From positions 434,001-498,000 of the forward strand of contig NZ_JAPWDU010000002.1 of NCBI RefSeq assembly GCF_027257155.1: a stretch of DNA of 64,000 nucleotides, in the 5' to 3' direction. The translations under genes were made by a program, and so were the position numbers. The stretch is from Cerasicoccus sp. TK19100. Lineage in GTDB: Bacteria; Verrucomicrobiota; Verrucomicrobiia; Opitutales; Cerasicoccaceae. Positions within the stretch are counted from its first letter, which is position 1. Every line of letters starts with the position of its first letter. The notes beneath the pieces are model-generated. The model had not been told where the DNA came from, did not search any database, and was given only the letters and a program-made list of their open reading frames with translations. Positions 23,707 through 31,781 of this stretch are shown piece after piece.

Positions 23707-24825
23707 TTAGCTGCCTTTCACGATTTCGAATTCCCGCACCTCATATTTGCGCTCGTCGGCGATCGCGACTCGTAGCAGTTGGCCCGTTTCGGGGTTCAGC
23801 GCCATGGCCCCCAAAAGTCCGTCGCTTAGCAGGTAATATCCGTCGGCCTTGCGGTCGATAAGGATGCCAAATTTGCCACTGATCTTAATCCCCCGCTCAT
23901 CGACTTCTTCCGTGGGCAAGCTAATGCCAGCGATCAGTCGATCTTCGTCGAGCATGAGACAGTTGCCCAAGTAAATTTTGTCCCCATTGATCGTGAAAAC
24001 AACGTCGTCCTCATCCGCCGAATTCCGTGAAATCTTAAATTTACGGATGTCTTCCCCTCGGGCGATATAGGCGTAGCGGTTATCCCACGGCGGCACCTGT
24101 AAGCTACTGCTTGCAATGCACGTATTGAGCCGCTCCAAGCGAACGGGATTTGCGCTATCCACACGAAAAATGCCATTGCCGCCACAGGCCCCGAGCGTGA
24201 AGAGCACGTCGCCATCGCGATCATGGGCAATCTGGCCACCAAAGAACCAGAAACGGCCCTCCTGTTGGTCTTTGGCTCGCTCTTCCGGGCTGATACCGGG
24301 CTCGCTCTTTATATACTCCAGCGGCACGATGTCCCGCGCACCCGCTTCGGGCGTCCACGTAATTAGCTTCATGTGCGGCGTCGTTCCATTACCGGAAGAC
24401 ATGATAATTTCGCCATCCTTGCCAATACTCATGCCGTCCATCCAATAAGGAACAACGCCCAACGTTTTCTCACGCAGGGAAACGACTCCCAGATAGTTTG
24501 CGGGTACACGATTACCGCCAAATTTGAAGCCATCAATACGCGGGCGGAAATGCGCGAACTCGAACTCATCAGGAGTGTGCAGCGTGCCCAATTCAATGAT
24601 ACGCTGTTCCTCAATAAACTCCCGGTCGGCGGGGCTTAGCTGATCAATCTGGAGCTGAAATATCCGCTGATCCACCGAGCGGCGCACCTCGACACGATCA
24701 TCCGTCGAAGAAATATAATCCGCTTCGAGTGTTCTCCCGTCGAGACTCGTCCAGGTTCGCCCCTGTAGTCCGTTTAACGCTAGCGAAAATACAAACAGTA
24801 ACAAAGTCGGGATAGATAGCTTCAT
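23707..24825 (-). CDS. secreted SHD1-like protein of unknown function
   Basis: About 372 residues with a signal peptide (KLSIPTLLLFVFSLALNGLQG). The start is the ATG at 24825 directly before it, rather than the one seven codons earlier. Mature residues 5-60 (RTWTSLDGRTLEADYI, DQLSPADREFIEEQ) match the SLA1-homology-like SHD1 module common in secreted proteins of Planctomycetes and Verrucomicrobiota. The rest resembles a beta-propeller-like chain with repeats such as IAHDRDGDVLFTLG and DNRYAYIARGED. No catalytic motif. It lies 42 bases downstream of the CAP-domain gene on the same strand and may be in its operon. Confidence 0.65.
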   Translation of the reverse strand: MKLSIPTLLLFVFSLALNGLQGRTWTSLDGRTLEADYISSTDDRVEVRRSVDQRIFQLQIDQLSPADREFIEEQRIIELGTLHTPDEFEFAHFRPRIDGFKFGGNRVPANYLGVVSLREKTLGVVPYWMDGMSIGKDGEIIMSSGNGTTPHMKLITWTPEAGARDIVPLEYIKSEPGISPEERAKDQQEGRFWFFGGQIAHDRDGDVLFTLGACGGNGIFRVDSANPVRLERLNTCIASSSLQVPPWDNRYAYIARGEDIRKFKISRNSADEDDVVFTINGDKIYLGNCLMLDEDRLIAGISLPTEEVDERGIKISGKFGILIDRKADGYYLLSDGLLGAMALNPETGQLLRVAIADERKYEVREFEIVKGS

Positions 24826-24867
24826 CACTTGATCTGAATCCAGCAATCACAGATTGTCGAGGCGAAC

Positions 24868-26130
24868 TTACTCCAGATAGCTCCAGGACTGGACTCGCCA
24901 AAAACGTGGGGAGCCGCCCGGCCAGGCCTCAGACCAACTAACCGTGCTGCCGATGGTGCTTTTGCCGCTGTCGATAATTTCCCAATCCACCAGATTATCG
25001 CTTACCACAATGCTGGTCGGTTGGCCATAGACGACGCTCCAGCTCGCATCGGTCTCGCGCGTGGTGGAGTCGATCTCGACGCTCGCGCCTACCAGTTGAG
25101 CCTCTGCAGGGAAATTCAACCAAGGGACCAGCGCACTTCCCGTGCCCACGGTGACTTCCTTCGTGACCGTTTGGGCGAGTGAGCCGCCCGTGAATGTCAG
25201 TTGGTAGTTGCCAGCATCAGCGGGGATGGCGTAGCCGCCTGCTTCGCCGGTCACGGCAAAAAAATTTCCGCTATCGGGCATCACCGTAACACCGCCAAGC
25301 CCCTCGCCCGGGTCATAAAGCTGGTTGCCGTTTAAGTCCTCCCAGACTGTGCCCACGATGAAGCGATTATAATGATCGGGCGATGAGCTGCGGGCATTGC
25401 AGTAGTTGATCGTCGTCACCTGTGGGCCGATGGCGTTGGTGTTATCATTATCTTCGACGATGCCGACGCCGACATTGCTGTAATTACCCATCAACCCGGC
25501 GCGATGGCCGCGCCCAGTCTGCATGCCGGTGCCGTCGTTGCCGCCCCAATCAATGTTAAACCCGGCGTGTCCGTACGGTCCGTTGCGCGAGTAGGAAAAG
25601 ACGCTGCCACGGTAGCTGGTCCAGCTAAAGCCGGCATCCGTCACCCGTGTGCTTTGGCCGTTGTGGTTTTGCCCATCAACACTGATTAGATAGTTCGAAT
25701 GGTCCACCGCCGCATTGTGCAAACGGACGTCAAACGCCGCTGGCGGCCGGGCCGGAATCGCGGCGAATTCCTCCCGCAAGATGTCTAGGTTGACGTTGAA
25801 AAAACTCACCGCGTTTTGTATCTGAGCATCCGGGACGAGCGACAGCCAGACGCCCTCCACGGTCGGGTTCGTGCGGGCCCGGTTCATCAGCCAGACGTAT
25901 TGCTGCTCCACGCCGCTAGGTCGCGTGCCGTCGGCACTTTTGTGATAGGTCCACTCGCTCTGCGAGAGCGGTGCCTTATGCTCAGCGGAGCGCGCAGTCG
26001 CCCCAGTTAAGGCCGTGGGCTCGCCAATGGCCGGGGGAAATGGTTCCGGGCTCTGGGGTGCGCCGTTGGCGGCAAAGGAGATCAGCCCTAGGCAAGCAAA
26101 GCAAAATTGTCGGGGAAATTTTCGCATCAT
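24868..26130 (-). CDS. secreted CAP-domain (SCP/PR-1) protein
   Basis: 420 residues with an N-terminal signal peptide (FCFACLGLISFAANGAP). A bacterial CAP domain spans about residues 70-245: VWLMNRARTNP helix, HNAAVDHSNYL, QNHNGQS, GHAGFNIDWG, RGHRAGLMGNYSNVGVGI. The last block is the usual signature around the His/Glu cavity. A beta-sandwich of the SdrD-B/Cna-B type follows at 250-330 (GTVWEDLNGNQLYDPGEG), then a C-terminal adhesion-like tail. Bacterial CAP proteins act outside the cell, and their targets are poorly known. The putative Ca-binding D-x-N-x-N loop in the B domain is visible. Confidence 0.85.
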   Translation of the reverse strand: MMRKFPRQFCFACLGLISFAANGAPQSPEPFPPAIGEPTALTGATARSAEHKAPLSQSEWTYHKSADGTRPSGVEQQYVWLMNRARTNPTVEGVWLSLVPDAQIQNAVSFFNVNLDILREEFAAIPARPPAAFDVRLHNAAVDHSNYLISVDGQNHNGQSTRVTDAGFSWTSYRGSVFSYSRNGPYGHAGFNIDWGGNDGTGMQTGRGHRAGLMGNYSNVGVGIVEDNDNTNAIGPQVTTINYCNARSSSPDHYNRFIVGTVWEDLNGNQLYDPGEGLGGVTVMPDSGNFFAVTGEAGGYAIPADAGNYQLTFTGGSLAQTVTKEVTVGTGSALVPWLNFPAEAQLVGASVEIDSTTRETDASWSVVYGQPTSIVVSDNLVDWEIIDSGKSTIGSTVSWSEAWPGGSPRFWRVQSWSYLE

Positions 26131-26160
26131 CCATCCTCATCAAGGATGATGCACATGCTA

Positions 26161-26181
26161 TAAAAACGTGCTCCGGGCACG
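26161..26181 (-). terminator. possible terminator between the radical SAM and CAP genes
   Basis: On the minus strand CGTGC-ccgga-GCACG is followed by TTTTTA, 48 bases after the stop of the radical SAM gene. The stem is only 5 bp, so the call is tentative. It would separate this gene from the CAP gene 31 bases further on. Confidence 0.4.
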
Positions 26182-26228
26182 AGCCGGAATCGCCCCCGGT
26201 GACGCGTTTCACAATTCTTTCAGCTTTG

Positions 26229-27662
26229 TCAGGCTGCGCGGCCAACGCTCTGCGCCGTCAGCATTGCCAACAACTGCTGCAAGCGCGGAAACCAGAAACA
26301 CCCCGCCTGCGTGAGCGGAATACCGTCTGCCTGAGGTTCCCCGATGAGCCCGGCAACGCGCCAGTTTTCAGCAATCGCGGATGAGTCTTCGTGGGCGGGC
26401 CATTCGCTGAGCGGTGGCAACATGCGGCGCTGAATACTCGACATCACGGCATCCGTGAAATCCTGCCCGGGCTTGGGCTCTTGAATCGTGCAGCGCGCCC
26501 CCAGCGACCCGTCGTCCATCGCGGTTTCGTAGTCATCCAGCAGCCGGTGGCAACTAATGGTCACATTGCTCAAGCGCCCGCCCGCCGAAGAGCCAAACGG
26601 CAGGATGTCGGCGCTGGTCTTGGCGAGTTGATTGTAGATGGAACGCTCGCGCTCGCTGCGTCGCCAGTGCTGCGGCGTAAAGTGCTCGAAGCCATGGCGT
26701 GCGAGCTCAGCTGCTGCCGCGGTAAACATCTCGGCGCGCAGGTGGGTGTCGGCTGGCGCGGCCATTCTCCCCTGCTCCACCGCCTTCGCCAACGGGCTGC
26801 CGGGAAACTGCTTCAGCGCATACAAGTCCAGGCCATCGATACCGGTCTCCTCTGCCAGAAAACGGACGTCCTCAACGACCGAAGCAACATCCTGCCTCGG
26901 CAGGCCATAGATCAGATCAACAATGGTCACGTAGCCGAGGGCGACGAAGTTTTGCAGCGTTTCGCGAATTTGGCCGCGGTCCGCGAGGCGTCCCATCGAG
27001 CGCCGAATCTTGGTGTTAGTGCTTTGCAGCCCAATGGAAATGCGGTTCGCGCCGGCTTCACGCCAGGCCTCAGCCTTATCACGCGTGAAGCCCCAGATGC
27101 GCCCTTCCACGGTGATCTCCGTATCGTCGTCGATGGGATATAAGTCCCGCAGCTTACAGATCACCCGGGCCAGATCAGCCGCATCCATGTCACTCGGCGT
27201 GCCCCCGCCAAAGAATACCGAGCTCACGCGGCGCGCCGCAACCGTCGGCCCCAGCCAGCGCGCCTTTCGTTCGAGATCGCAGATCAGGTGGTCCGCATAG
27301 CGTGCGCTGAAGCCCGGCTTGGTCGTGTTTTGAAAGAATGGGCAAAACGCACAGCGGTGATGGCAAAACGGCGTGTGCAGGTAGAGATTCAGTGGCTGCT
27401 TCCGGCGCTGCCAGTTGACTTCCGGTGCCCAGTCCGCGAACGAATCGTCCACCGCCTTACCACCGCCCATTGCCCCGTGTCCATGACGTGGCCCGCCCCT
27501 GACCGGTGGAAATATATCCGCTAAGGGCACCCCAACCCGGGCCATGAATGGCGACTCTGCTACCTGTGTTTCGCATTGCATATGAGAAGCATGCCGGAGG
27601 CTGATCGCTTCCGCAAAAGCATTCGTGAGACGCGGTCTCGTTTTCAGGCAAGGCAAAGCCAT
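26229..27662 (-). CDS. ChuW/HutW-type anaerobic heme-degrading radical SAM enzyme
   Basis: 477 residues. The radical SAM motif FCHHRCAFCPFFQN (cysteines near residues 96, 100 and 103) and the blocks VFFGGGTPSDM, GFTRDKAEAWREAGANRISIGLQS and DLIYGLPRQ resemble the HemN family. The combination with TKIRRSMGR after the IGLQS block fits the ChuW/HutW subgroup, which opens heme without oxygen. HemN-like oxidases and other family members are alternatives. The N-terminal 45 residues are variable; internal ATGs at 27581 or nearby could be the true start. No heme receptor, TonB or other chu/hut genes are in the window, so the context does not confirm the assignment. Confidence 0.65.
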   Translation of the reverse strand: MALPCLKTRPRLTNAFAEAISLRHASHMQCETQVAESPFMARVGVPLADIFPPVRGGPRHGHGAMGGGKAVDDSFADWAPEVNWQRRKQPLNLYLHTPFCHHRCAFCPFFQNTTKPGFSARYADHLICDLERKARWLGPTVAARRVSSVFFGGGTPSDMDAADLARVICKLRDLYPIDDDTEITVEGRIWGFTRDKAEAWREAGANRISIGLQSTNTKIRRSMGRLADRGQIRETLQNFVALGYVTIVDLIYGLPRQDVASVVEDVRFLAEETGIDGLDLYALKQFPGSPLAKAVEQGRMAAPADTHLRAEMFTAAAAELARHGFEHFTPQHWRRSERERSIYNQLAKTSADILPFGSSAGGRLSNVTISCHRLLDDYETAMDDGSLGARCTIQEPKPGQDFTDAVMSSIQRRMLPPLSEWPAHEDSSAIAENWRVAGLIGEPQADGIPLTQAGCFWFPRLQQLLAMLTAQSVGRAA

Positions 27663-27793
27663 TCATTAGGGAATCTAATAACATAAAAGCATGTGTTTAG
27701 ATCAATGAAGACAAAGAAATGACAGAAATCTCACCATTTCCTGACATTTAAAATCTTTAATTGGCTAAAGTAATGGCCATCCACAATTGACCT

Positions 27794-28228
27794 ATGAAAC
27801 AACCAAAACGCCATTCCTCCTCCGGCTTCACTTTGCTGGAGATCATTATCGTCGTGGGGCTCATTGCCGCACTGGCCGGAACGCTTATCGCCGCATTGGC
27901 GAGAAACGACGAGGCCGCCAAGATCAAGATCGAGCAGCAATTCCTGGAGTCCGGCATTCGCGCCCAGCTCATGAGCTACCGGCTGCACCTGAATACCTAC
28001 CCAACGACCGCTCAGGGCTTGCAAGCCCTGTCGGAGAAACCGCAGGATGTCGGTCGCAGTTGGCGCGGACCCTACGTCGATAGAAAGCTGGTCGATTCCT
28101 GGGGCTCCGCATATCAGTATCGGTTCCCCGGCGAGCACAACCGCAGCGATCCCGACATCTGGTCCACCGGCCCCAATGGCATCGACGAAGGCGGGCTCGG
28201 CGACGATATTAACAACTGGGGCGAGTAG
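27794..28228 (+). CDS. gspG: type II secretion major pseudopilin GspG
   Basis: 144 residues. A type IV prepilin signal SSSGFTLLEIIIVVG has the cleavage site before Phe and Glu at position 5 of the mature chain. The C-terminal half has the GspG signature YPTTAQGLQAL and a C-terminal block PDIWSTGPNGIDEGG, which in GspG binds calcium. It forms the pseudopilus of the type II secretion system. No other gsp genes are in the window, so it is either an orphan or separated from its system. It heads a run of four or five same-strand genes encoding exported or membrane proteins. Confidence 0.9.
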   Translation: MKQPKRHSSSGFTLLEIIIVVGLIAALAGTLIAALARNDEAAKIKIEQQFLESGIRAQLMSYRLHLNTYPTTAQGLQALSEKPQDVGRSWRGPYVDRKLVDSWGSAYQYRFPGEHNRSDPDIWSTGPNGIDEGGLGDDINNWGE

Positions 28229-28270
28229 CATCAGACTTGCCTCCCCGGGGTGGCGGCATACGCTGGCGAC

Positions 28271-28876
28271 ATGCAATATCGCCTGTTACTCGCCGCCCTG
28301 GTCAGCACCGCCGTTTTACCACTCCAGGCTGACCAGGAACCCACCCCGCCGCCGGCGGAAGCTGAAGTCGTCCGCGAGGAGGTTATCATTCTGGAGGATG
28401 CTCCCCCGCCCGCGGACGCCAGTGAGGAGGAAAAGGCCGACTACTGGGAGTCCGTCCGCGCCAAATATGAAGCCGCCAAGGACGCCACGGGCGAATACTA
28501 CGACAAAGCTAAGAGCAAAACCGGCGAATACTACGACAAAGCCAAGGATACCACGACCGGCTGGTATGAGGACGCCCGCGACTGGACGCAGGAAGACATT
28601 AAAAAGGCCGGTGCCTGGCACTACCGCGTGTTGGTGGTCAGCCGCAATGATCTGGCCCGCGACCCGGATAAAGTCACCAACATGCTCAACGCCCTCGGTG
28701 CCGAGCGCTACGAATGCTTTTGGGTCGAGCCGCTTGACGAGGATCACACCAAGATCGCCTTTTTCTTTAAAAAATCCGGCTTCAGCTACCTGAAATCCAT
28801 TCAAGCCACGGAGTTTTGGCGCTTCATGCCCAAGGGTGGCGATGCCGATGCCGGCGACGCACCCGGCGCTCAATAA
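28271..28876 (+). CDS. exported protein with KTGEYYDKAK repeats
   Basis: 201 residues. Start at the ATG at 28271 (QYRLLLAALVSTAVLPLQA gives a signal peptide). Mature residues 20-65 are Pro/Glu-rich, followed by short 11-residue repeats (TGEYYDKAKSK, TGEYYDKAKDT) and a Trp-rich end. These resemble LEA/apolipoprotein-type amphipathic helices. The C-terminal 90 residues form a compact domain (WHYRVLVVSRNDLARD, YECFWVEPLDEDHTKIAFFFKKSG) of no recognised family. It starts 43 bases after gspG and so is likely in its transcript. Confidence 0.65.
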   Translation: MQYRLLLAALVSTAVLPLQADQEPTPPPAEAEVVREEVIILEDAPPPADASEEEKADYWESVRAKYEAAKDATGEYYDKAKSKTGEYYDKAKDTTTGWYEDARDWTQEDIKKAGAWHYRVLVVSRNDLARDPDKVTNMLNALGAERYECFWVEPLDEDHTKIAFFFKKSGFSYLKSIQATEFWRFMPKGGDADAGDAPGAQ

Positions 28877-28933
28877 CGCGCCAAGTTTTAGACTCGCTTG
28901 CTCGCCAAAAATCGTAAGGATTTACGGGACATT

Positions 28934-29743
28934 ATGATCAAAAAGATTCTCATCGCTTTAGTACTCATTGTGGTCATTGCCGCAGTAGCGCTCTTTTTCA
29001 CGGTTAATTCCCTCATTGGCGGAGGCGTCACCAAGGCCTTCAACAAATTCGGACCAGAAATCACCGGCACCAAGACCTATATTGAAAGCACCAGCGTCAA
29101 TGTGTTCGACGGCAACATCGGCATCAACGGCCTGTTCGTCGGCAATCCCAAGGGTTTCGAGAAGCCCAGCGCAATGGAAACCGGTGAAATCTACATCGAC
29201 GTCGATCCCGGCAGCCTGTTTTCCGACACAATCGTGGTGAACGAAATTCGCATTCTCGCACCGAAGTTCACCTACGATCAGAATCTCGCCACGAACAACC
29301 TCACCACCCTGCAAAAGCAGATTGATGAGAACATGAAAAAGTTCAAAGGCACCGATGACAAGCCTGCCGAAAAGCCCGAGCAAGCGCCCACCGAAGAGCA
29401 GCCCAAGAAAACCATTATTCTGCACAAACTCGTCGTCAAGGAAGCCGAAGTGGACTTGGCGATCAACCTGGCAGTTGTCAAAACCGGTCGCGCGATCACA
29501 CTCCCGGAAATCAATAAAGACTTCGGCGGTGAGGGCGTGACCCCGGCAGAAGCAGCGGACTACGTCCTGAGCGTCGTGCTGGAGCAAGTTGCCGAAGAAG
29601 CTGCCAAGCTTGTACGCGAAATTACCAACGATCCTAATGCCGTATTGGAGAGCGTCACGGGCGGCAGCGGCTCCCAAGCACTGGAAGACGCAGGCGACGC
29701 CGTCGAAAAGGCTGGCGAGAAGATCAAGGGCCTATTCGACTAA
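28934..29743 (+). CDS. membrane-anchored AsmA-like protein
   Basis: 269 residues. An N-terminal membrane anchor (LIALVLIVVIAAVALFFTV, residues 5-23) is followed by a periplasmic domain with strands such as GNIGINGLFVGNPKGF and LAPKFTYDQNL. This pattern is typical of AsmA-like/DUF748 proteins that span the periplasm. A Lys/Glu/Pro-rich linker (residues 135-160) and a helical C-terminus follow. AsmA-like proteins are implicated in lipid transport between membranes; no specific role here is shown. The start is at 28934, where the anchor begins, not at the earlier in-frame ATG. Confidence 0.6.
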   Translation: MIKKILIALVLIVVIAAVALFFTVNSLIGGGVTKAFNKFGPEITGTKTYIESTSVNVFDGNIGINGLFVGNPKGFEKPSAMETGEIYIDVDPGSLFSDTIVVNEIRILAPKFTYDQNLATNNLTTLQKQIDENMKKFKGTDDKPAEKPEQAPTEEQPKKTIILHKLVVKEAEVDLAINLAVVKTGRAITLPEINKDFGGEGVTPAEAADYVLSVVLEQVAEEAAKLVREITNDPNAVLESVTGGSGSQALEDAGDAVEKAGEKIKGLFD

Positions 29744-29754
29744 GCACTCCTCCC

Positions 29755-29895
29755 ATGGGTCCGTTTCGCCTAACGCCTCAGGAAGCGCGGACCCTCACGG
29801 TGCTGCTGCTCATTCTGTTGGCGGGTCTGATGGGCCTTATGATTTGGGGCGGCGACGCCGAGCCACGGGAAAATATGGCGTCGCAGCAAGAGTGA
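29755..29895 (+). CDS. small membrane protein (46 residues)
   Basis: Single transmembrane segment (TVLLLILLAGLMGLMIW, about residues 15-31) after a short cytoplasmic LTPQEART head, then a polar tail. It begins 11 bases after the AsmA-like gene, in the same orientation, so it probably belongs to that operon. The first 30 residues resemble the N-terminal anchor of ComEA-type helix-hairpin-helix proteins, whose DNA-binding part is absent here; this could be a truncated relic. Coding status rests on the spacing and the amphipathic pattern. Confidence 0.45.
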   Translation: MGPFRLTPQEARTLTVLLLILLAGLMGLMIWGGDAEPRENMASQQE

Positions 29896-29986
29896 CCAAT
29901 GTAACGACTTCGTGACAGCCACCAGCAGAGGTTGACCTCGAGCTATCAAGCCGACTCTTTGGCTTGAGCAAAATCTAGCTGTATTT

Positions 29987-31174
29987 ATGTCGGAATTTTT
30001 CATGATACTCGGGTTCGCGTTGGCGGCCTATGCGATCGTAGCCAATGATTCGATCCAGACGCTTGGCACGTTCCTTAGCTCGAACGCGAAGCGCCCTTGG
30101 TGGATACTATGGGCGTGGATATCTGGCATTATGATCGTCACGGTGACCTGGGGCTGGGTGAGCAATGGCGGAGACCCGGCTTTCGGCCGACTCACCGCGA
30201 AGCACATCCCTTTTCCATCGGAGTATGGCGGCGTCTTTACTTGGGTCTTCATCTTACCCCCGCTTGCGCTCGTCATTCTGACGCGCATGGGGATACCAGT
30301 CAGCACGTCTTTGCTGGTTTTGACTGGTTTTAAAGGCATTGTGGCCGCCCAGGAAGGCAACAGCTACACCGAGGCTGTGGACCTGTTTAAATCCATGATG
30401 GAGAAGTCGCTCGTCGGCTACGCGATCGCCTTTGCCCTCGGGTTTGTCATTTTCTGGCTAGTTACCGCAAAATTAGAAAAACACTTCATTGAAACGCATG
30501 GGGATAAAACGCCTCATCCGTTTTGGACGGTGTTCCAGTGGCTTTCCACCGGCTTTCTTTGGTCGATGTGGCTCGTGCAAGACTTGGCCAATATCTTTGT
30601 GTATCTGCCACGGCAGCTGCACGTCTCCGGTTTAGTGCTGTCCTTGCTGGGCATGGTCCTACTCCAAGGATACCTAATCCGCTCACGCGGCGGTAAGATT
30701 CAGAAGATCGTCACCAGTAAGACCAATACAATCGATGTCCGTTCAGCGACATTCATCGACCTGCTCTATGGCTTGGTGCTCCTGTTTTTCAAGGTCGACT
30801 ACATTCCTAAGCTTTTCGAAGCCATGGGCTTAGCAGTTCCCTGGCCGCCAAAAATGCCAATGAGCACGACGTGGGTGTTCTTGGGACTGCTGGCAGGCCG
30901 TGAGATTGGCTTGGCGCTCTATCTGCGCCACCGCAGCAAAAAGAAAATCCGCAATCTGGTCTTTGGCGATGCGGGTAAAGCCGTTGTCGGTTCGATTGTC
31001 GCGATCGTGTTGGCCATGATTGTCCCCATCATGATCACGCCCGTACCAGAGGAAGTCCAAGAGGAGGCCAGAGCCCAACACGCGACCGAAATTGCCGAAT
31101 CCGAGGAAGCAACCCTTGAAGAGAGCCTGGCGGACGAAGTTCAAGAGGTCCAAACGACGCCAAACGAGCAATAA
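29987..31174 (+). CDS. PiT-like inorganic-anion permease
   Basis: 395 residues with about nine hydrophobic segments. The N-terminal block YAIVANDSIQTLGTFLSSN resembles the GANDxANxxGT signature of PiT-family phosphate transporters, and the protein is flanked by polar loops as in that family. Other PiT hallmarks, including the second inverted repeat of the motif, are not clear. The acidic C-terminus (EEATLEESLADEVQ) is unusual. Function is probably uptake of phosphate or a related anion. It is 91 bases after the small membrane protein and may be a separate unit. The 3' end converges on the NTF2-like gene. Confidence 0.55.
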   Translation: MSEFFMILGFALAAYAIVANDSIQTLGTFLSSNAKRPWWILWAWISGIMIVTVTWGWVSNGGDPAFGRLTAKHIPFPSEYGGVFTWVFILPPLALVILTRMGIPVSTSLLVLTGFKGIVAAQEGNSYTEAVDLFKSMMEKSLVGYAIAFALGFVIFWLVTAKLEKHFIETHGDKTPHPFWTVFQWLSTGFLWSMWLVQDLANIFVYLPRQLHVSGLVLSLLGMVLLQGYLIRSRGGKIQKIVTSKTNTIDVRSATFIDLLYGLVLLFFKVDYIPKLFEAMGLAVPWPPKMPMSTTWVFLGLLAGREIGLALYLRHRSKKKIRNLVFGDAGKAVVGSIVAIVLAMIVPIMITPVPEEVQEEARAQHATEIAESEEATLEESLADEVQEVQTTPNEQ

Positions 31175-31181
31175 TCCCGTT

Positions 31182-31646
31182 TCAATGGTCCAGGTGGACG
31201 TCGCCTTGGTGCTCACCTTCCGGGCCTTGGCCGGGGCGGTATTCTAGAGACAAGCATTCGTGAAATTGAATGACCGGCTGACCACGCCTTGGACAACGAA
31301 CGAGCACCCAGCGGTGGTCTAAGTCCGCACAAAGATGCTGGCTGCGCGGTGCATCGCCCTCCCGTGTGCGGCATTCCCACATCATCTTGGAACGTGCGCG
31401 GGTTTCGTTGTCGGCAACTTCGATTTCCCAGGCGTTTTCATCGTAAACATGCGCCTCGTCGAAAAACTTAGCCTTCAGCTTCTGATGCGCCTCAAAGCCG
31501 GCAAAGCCATGCCACTCATTATCGCCAAATTTCAGCACCAGCCCGTCCTCGGCAAGGATGTCCATAAAGCCCGCCAGGCCTAAGTGTTCGTCGTGACGAC
31601 GCCCCCATTTGCGGATCAGCTCTTTTGCTTCGTCTGCAGAAACCAT
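31182..31646 (-). CDS. NTF2/SnoaL-like protein
   Basis: 154 residues, no signal peptide. The sequence (helix SADEAKELIRKWGRRHDE, then FMDILAEDGLVLKFGDNEWHGFAGFEAHQ, then a strand-rich core) fits the SnoaL/NTF2-like cone fold, which serves enzymes and binding proteins in many pathways. No catalytic residues can be assigned. The C-terminus, rich in Gly, Pro and His (RPGQGPEGEHQGD), is unusual. It is separated from pfp by a terminator and reads toward the convergent permease gene. Confidence 0.6.
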   Translation of the reverse strand: MVSADEAKELIRKWGRRHDEHLGLAGFMDILAEDGLVLKFGDNEWHGFAGFEAHQKLKAKFFDEAHVYDENAWEIEVADNETRARSKMMWECRTREGDAPRSQHLCADLDHRWVLVRCPRRGQPVIQFHECLSLEYRPGQGPEGEHQGDVHLDH

Positions 31647-31658
31647 GCCTCTATGACA

Positions 31659-31704
31659 AGAAAAAGGCCCGAAGTTCCCAAGCTAAAACTCAGGAACTCC
31701 GGGC
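31659..31704 (-). terminator. intrinsic terminator after pfp
   Basis: Stem GCCCGAAGTTCC / GGAACTCCGGGC (12 positions with one mismatch) and a 14-base loop. On the minus strand it is followed by TTTTTC. It is located 78 bases after the pfp stop and 13 bases upstream of the NTF2-like start. Confidence 0.85.
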
Positions 31705-31781
31705 ATTTGAAATTCACTTAACAGCCTCAACTGCCTCTCAGCCTCAGCCACGGCTGGCTCTCCGGGGTAGCCGGACGCTGC

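Noticed and set aside
22510-23775. 421-codon frame on the + strand opposite lysS
   Set aside because: It is the shadow of the lysS reading frame (His/Val/Ala-rich antisense); lysS itself has all synthetase motifs.
26161-26225. tRNA-like 3' half on the minus strand between the radical SAM and CAP genes
   Set aside because: A T-arm-like stretch (GGGGGCGATTCCGG) is visible, but no D-arm, anticodon stem or acceptor pairing can be drawn.
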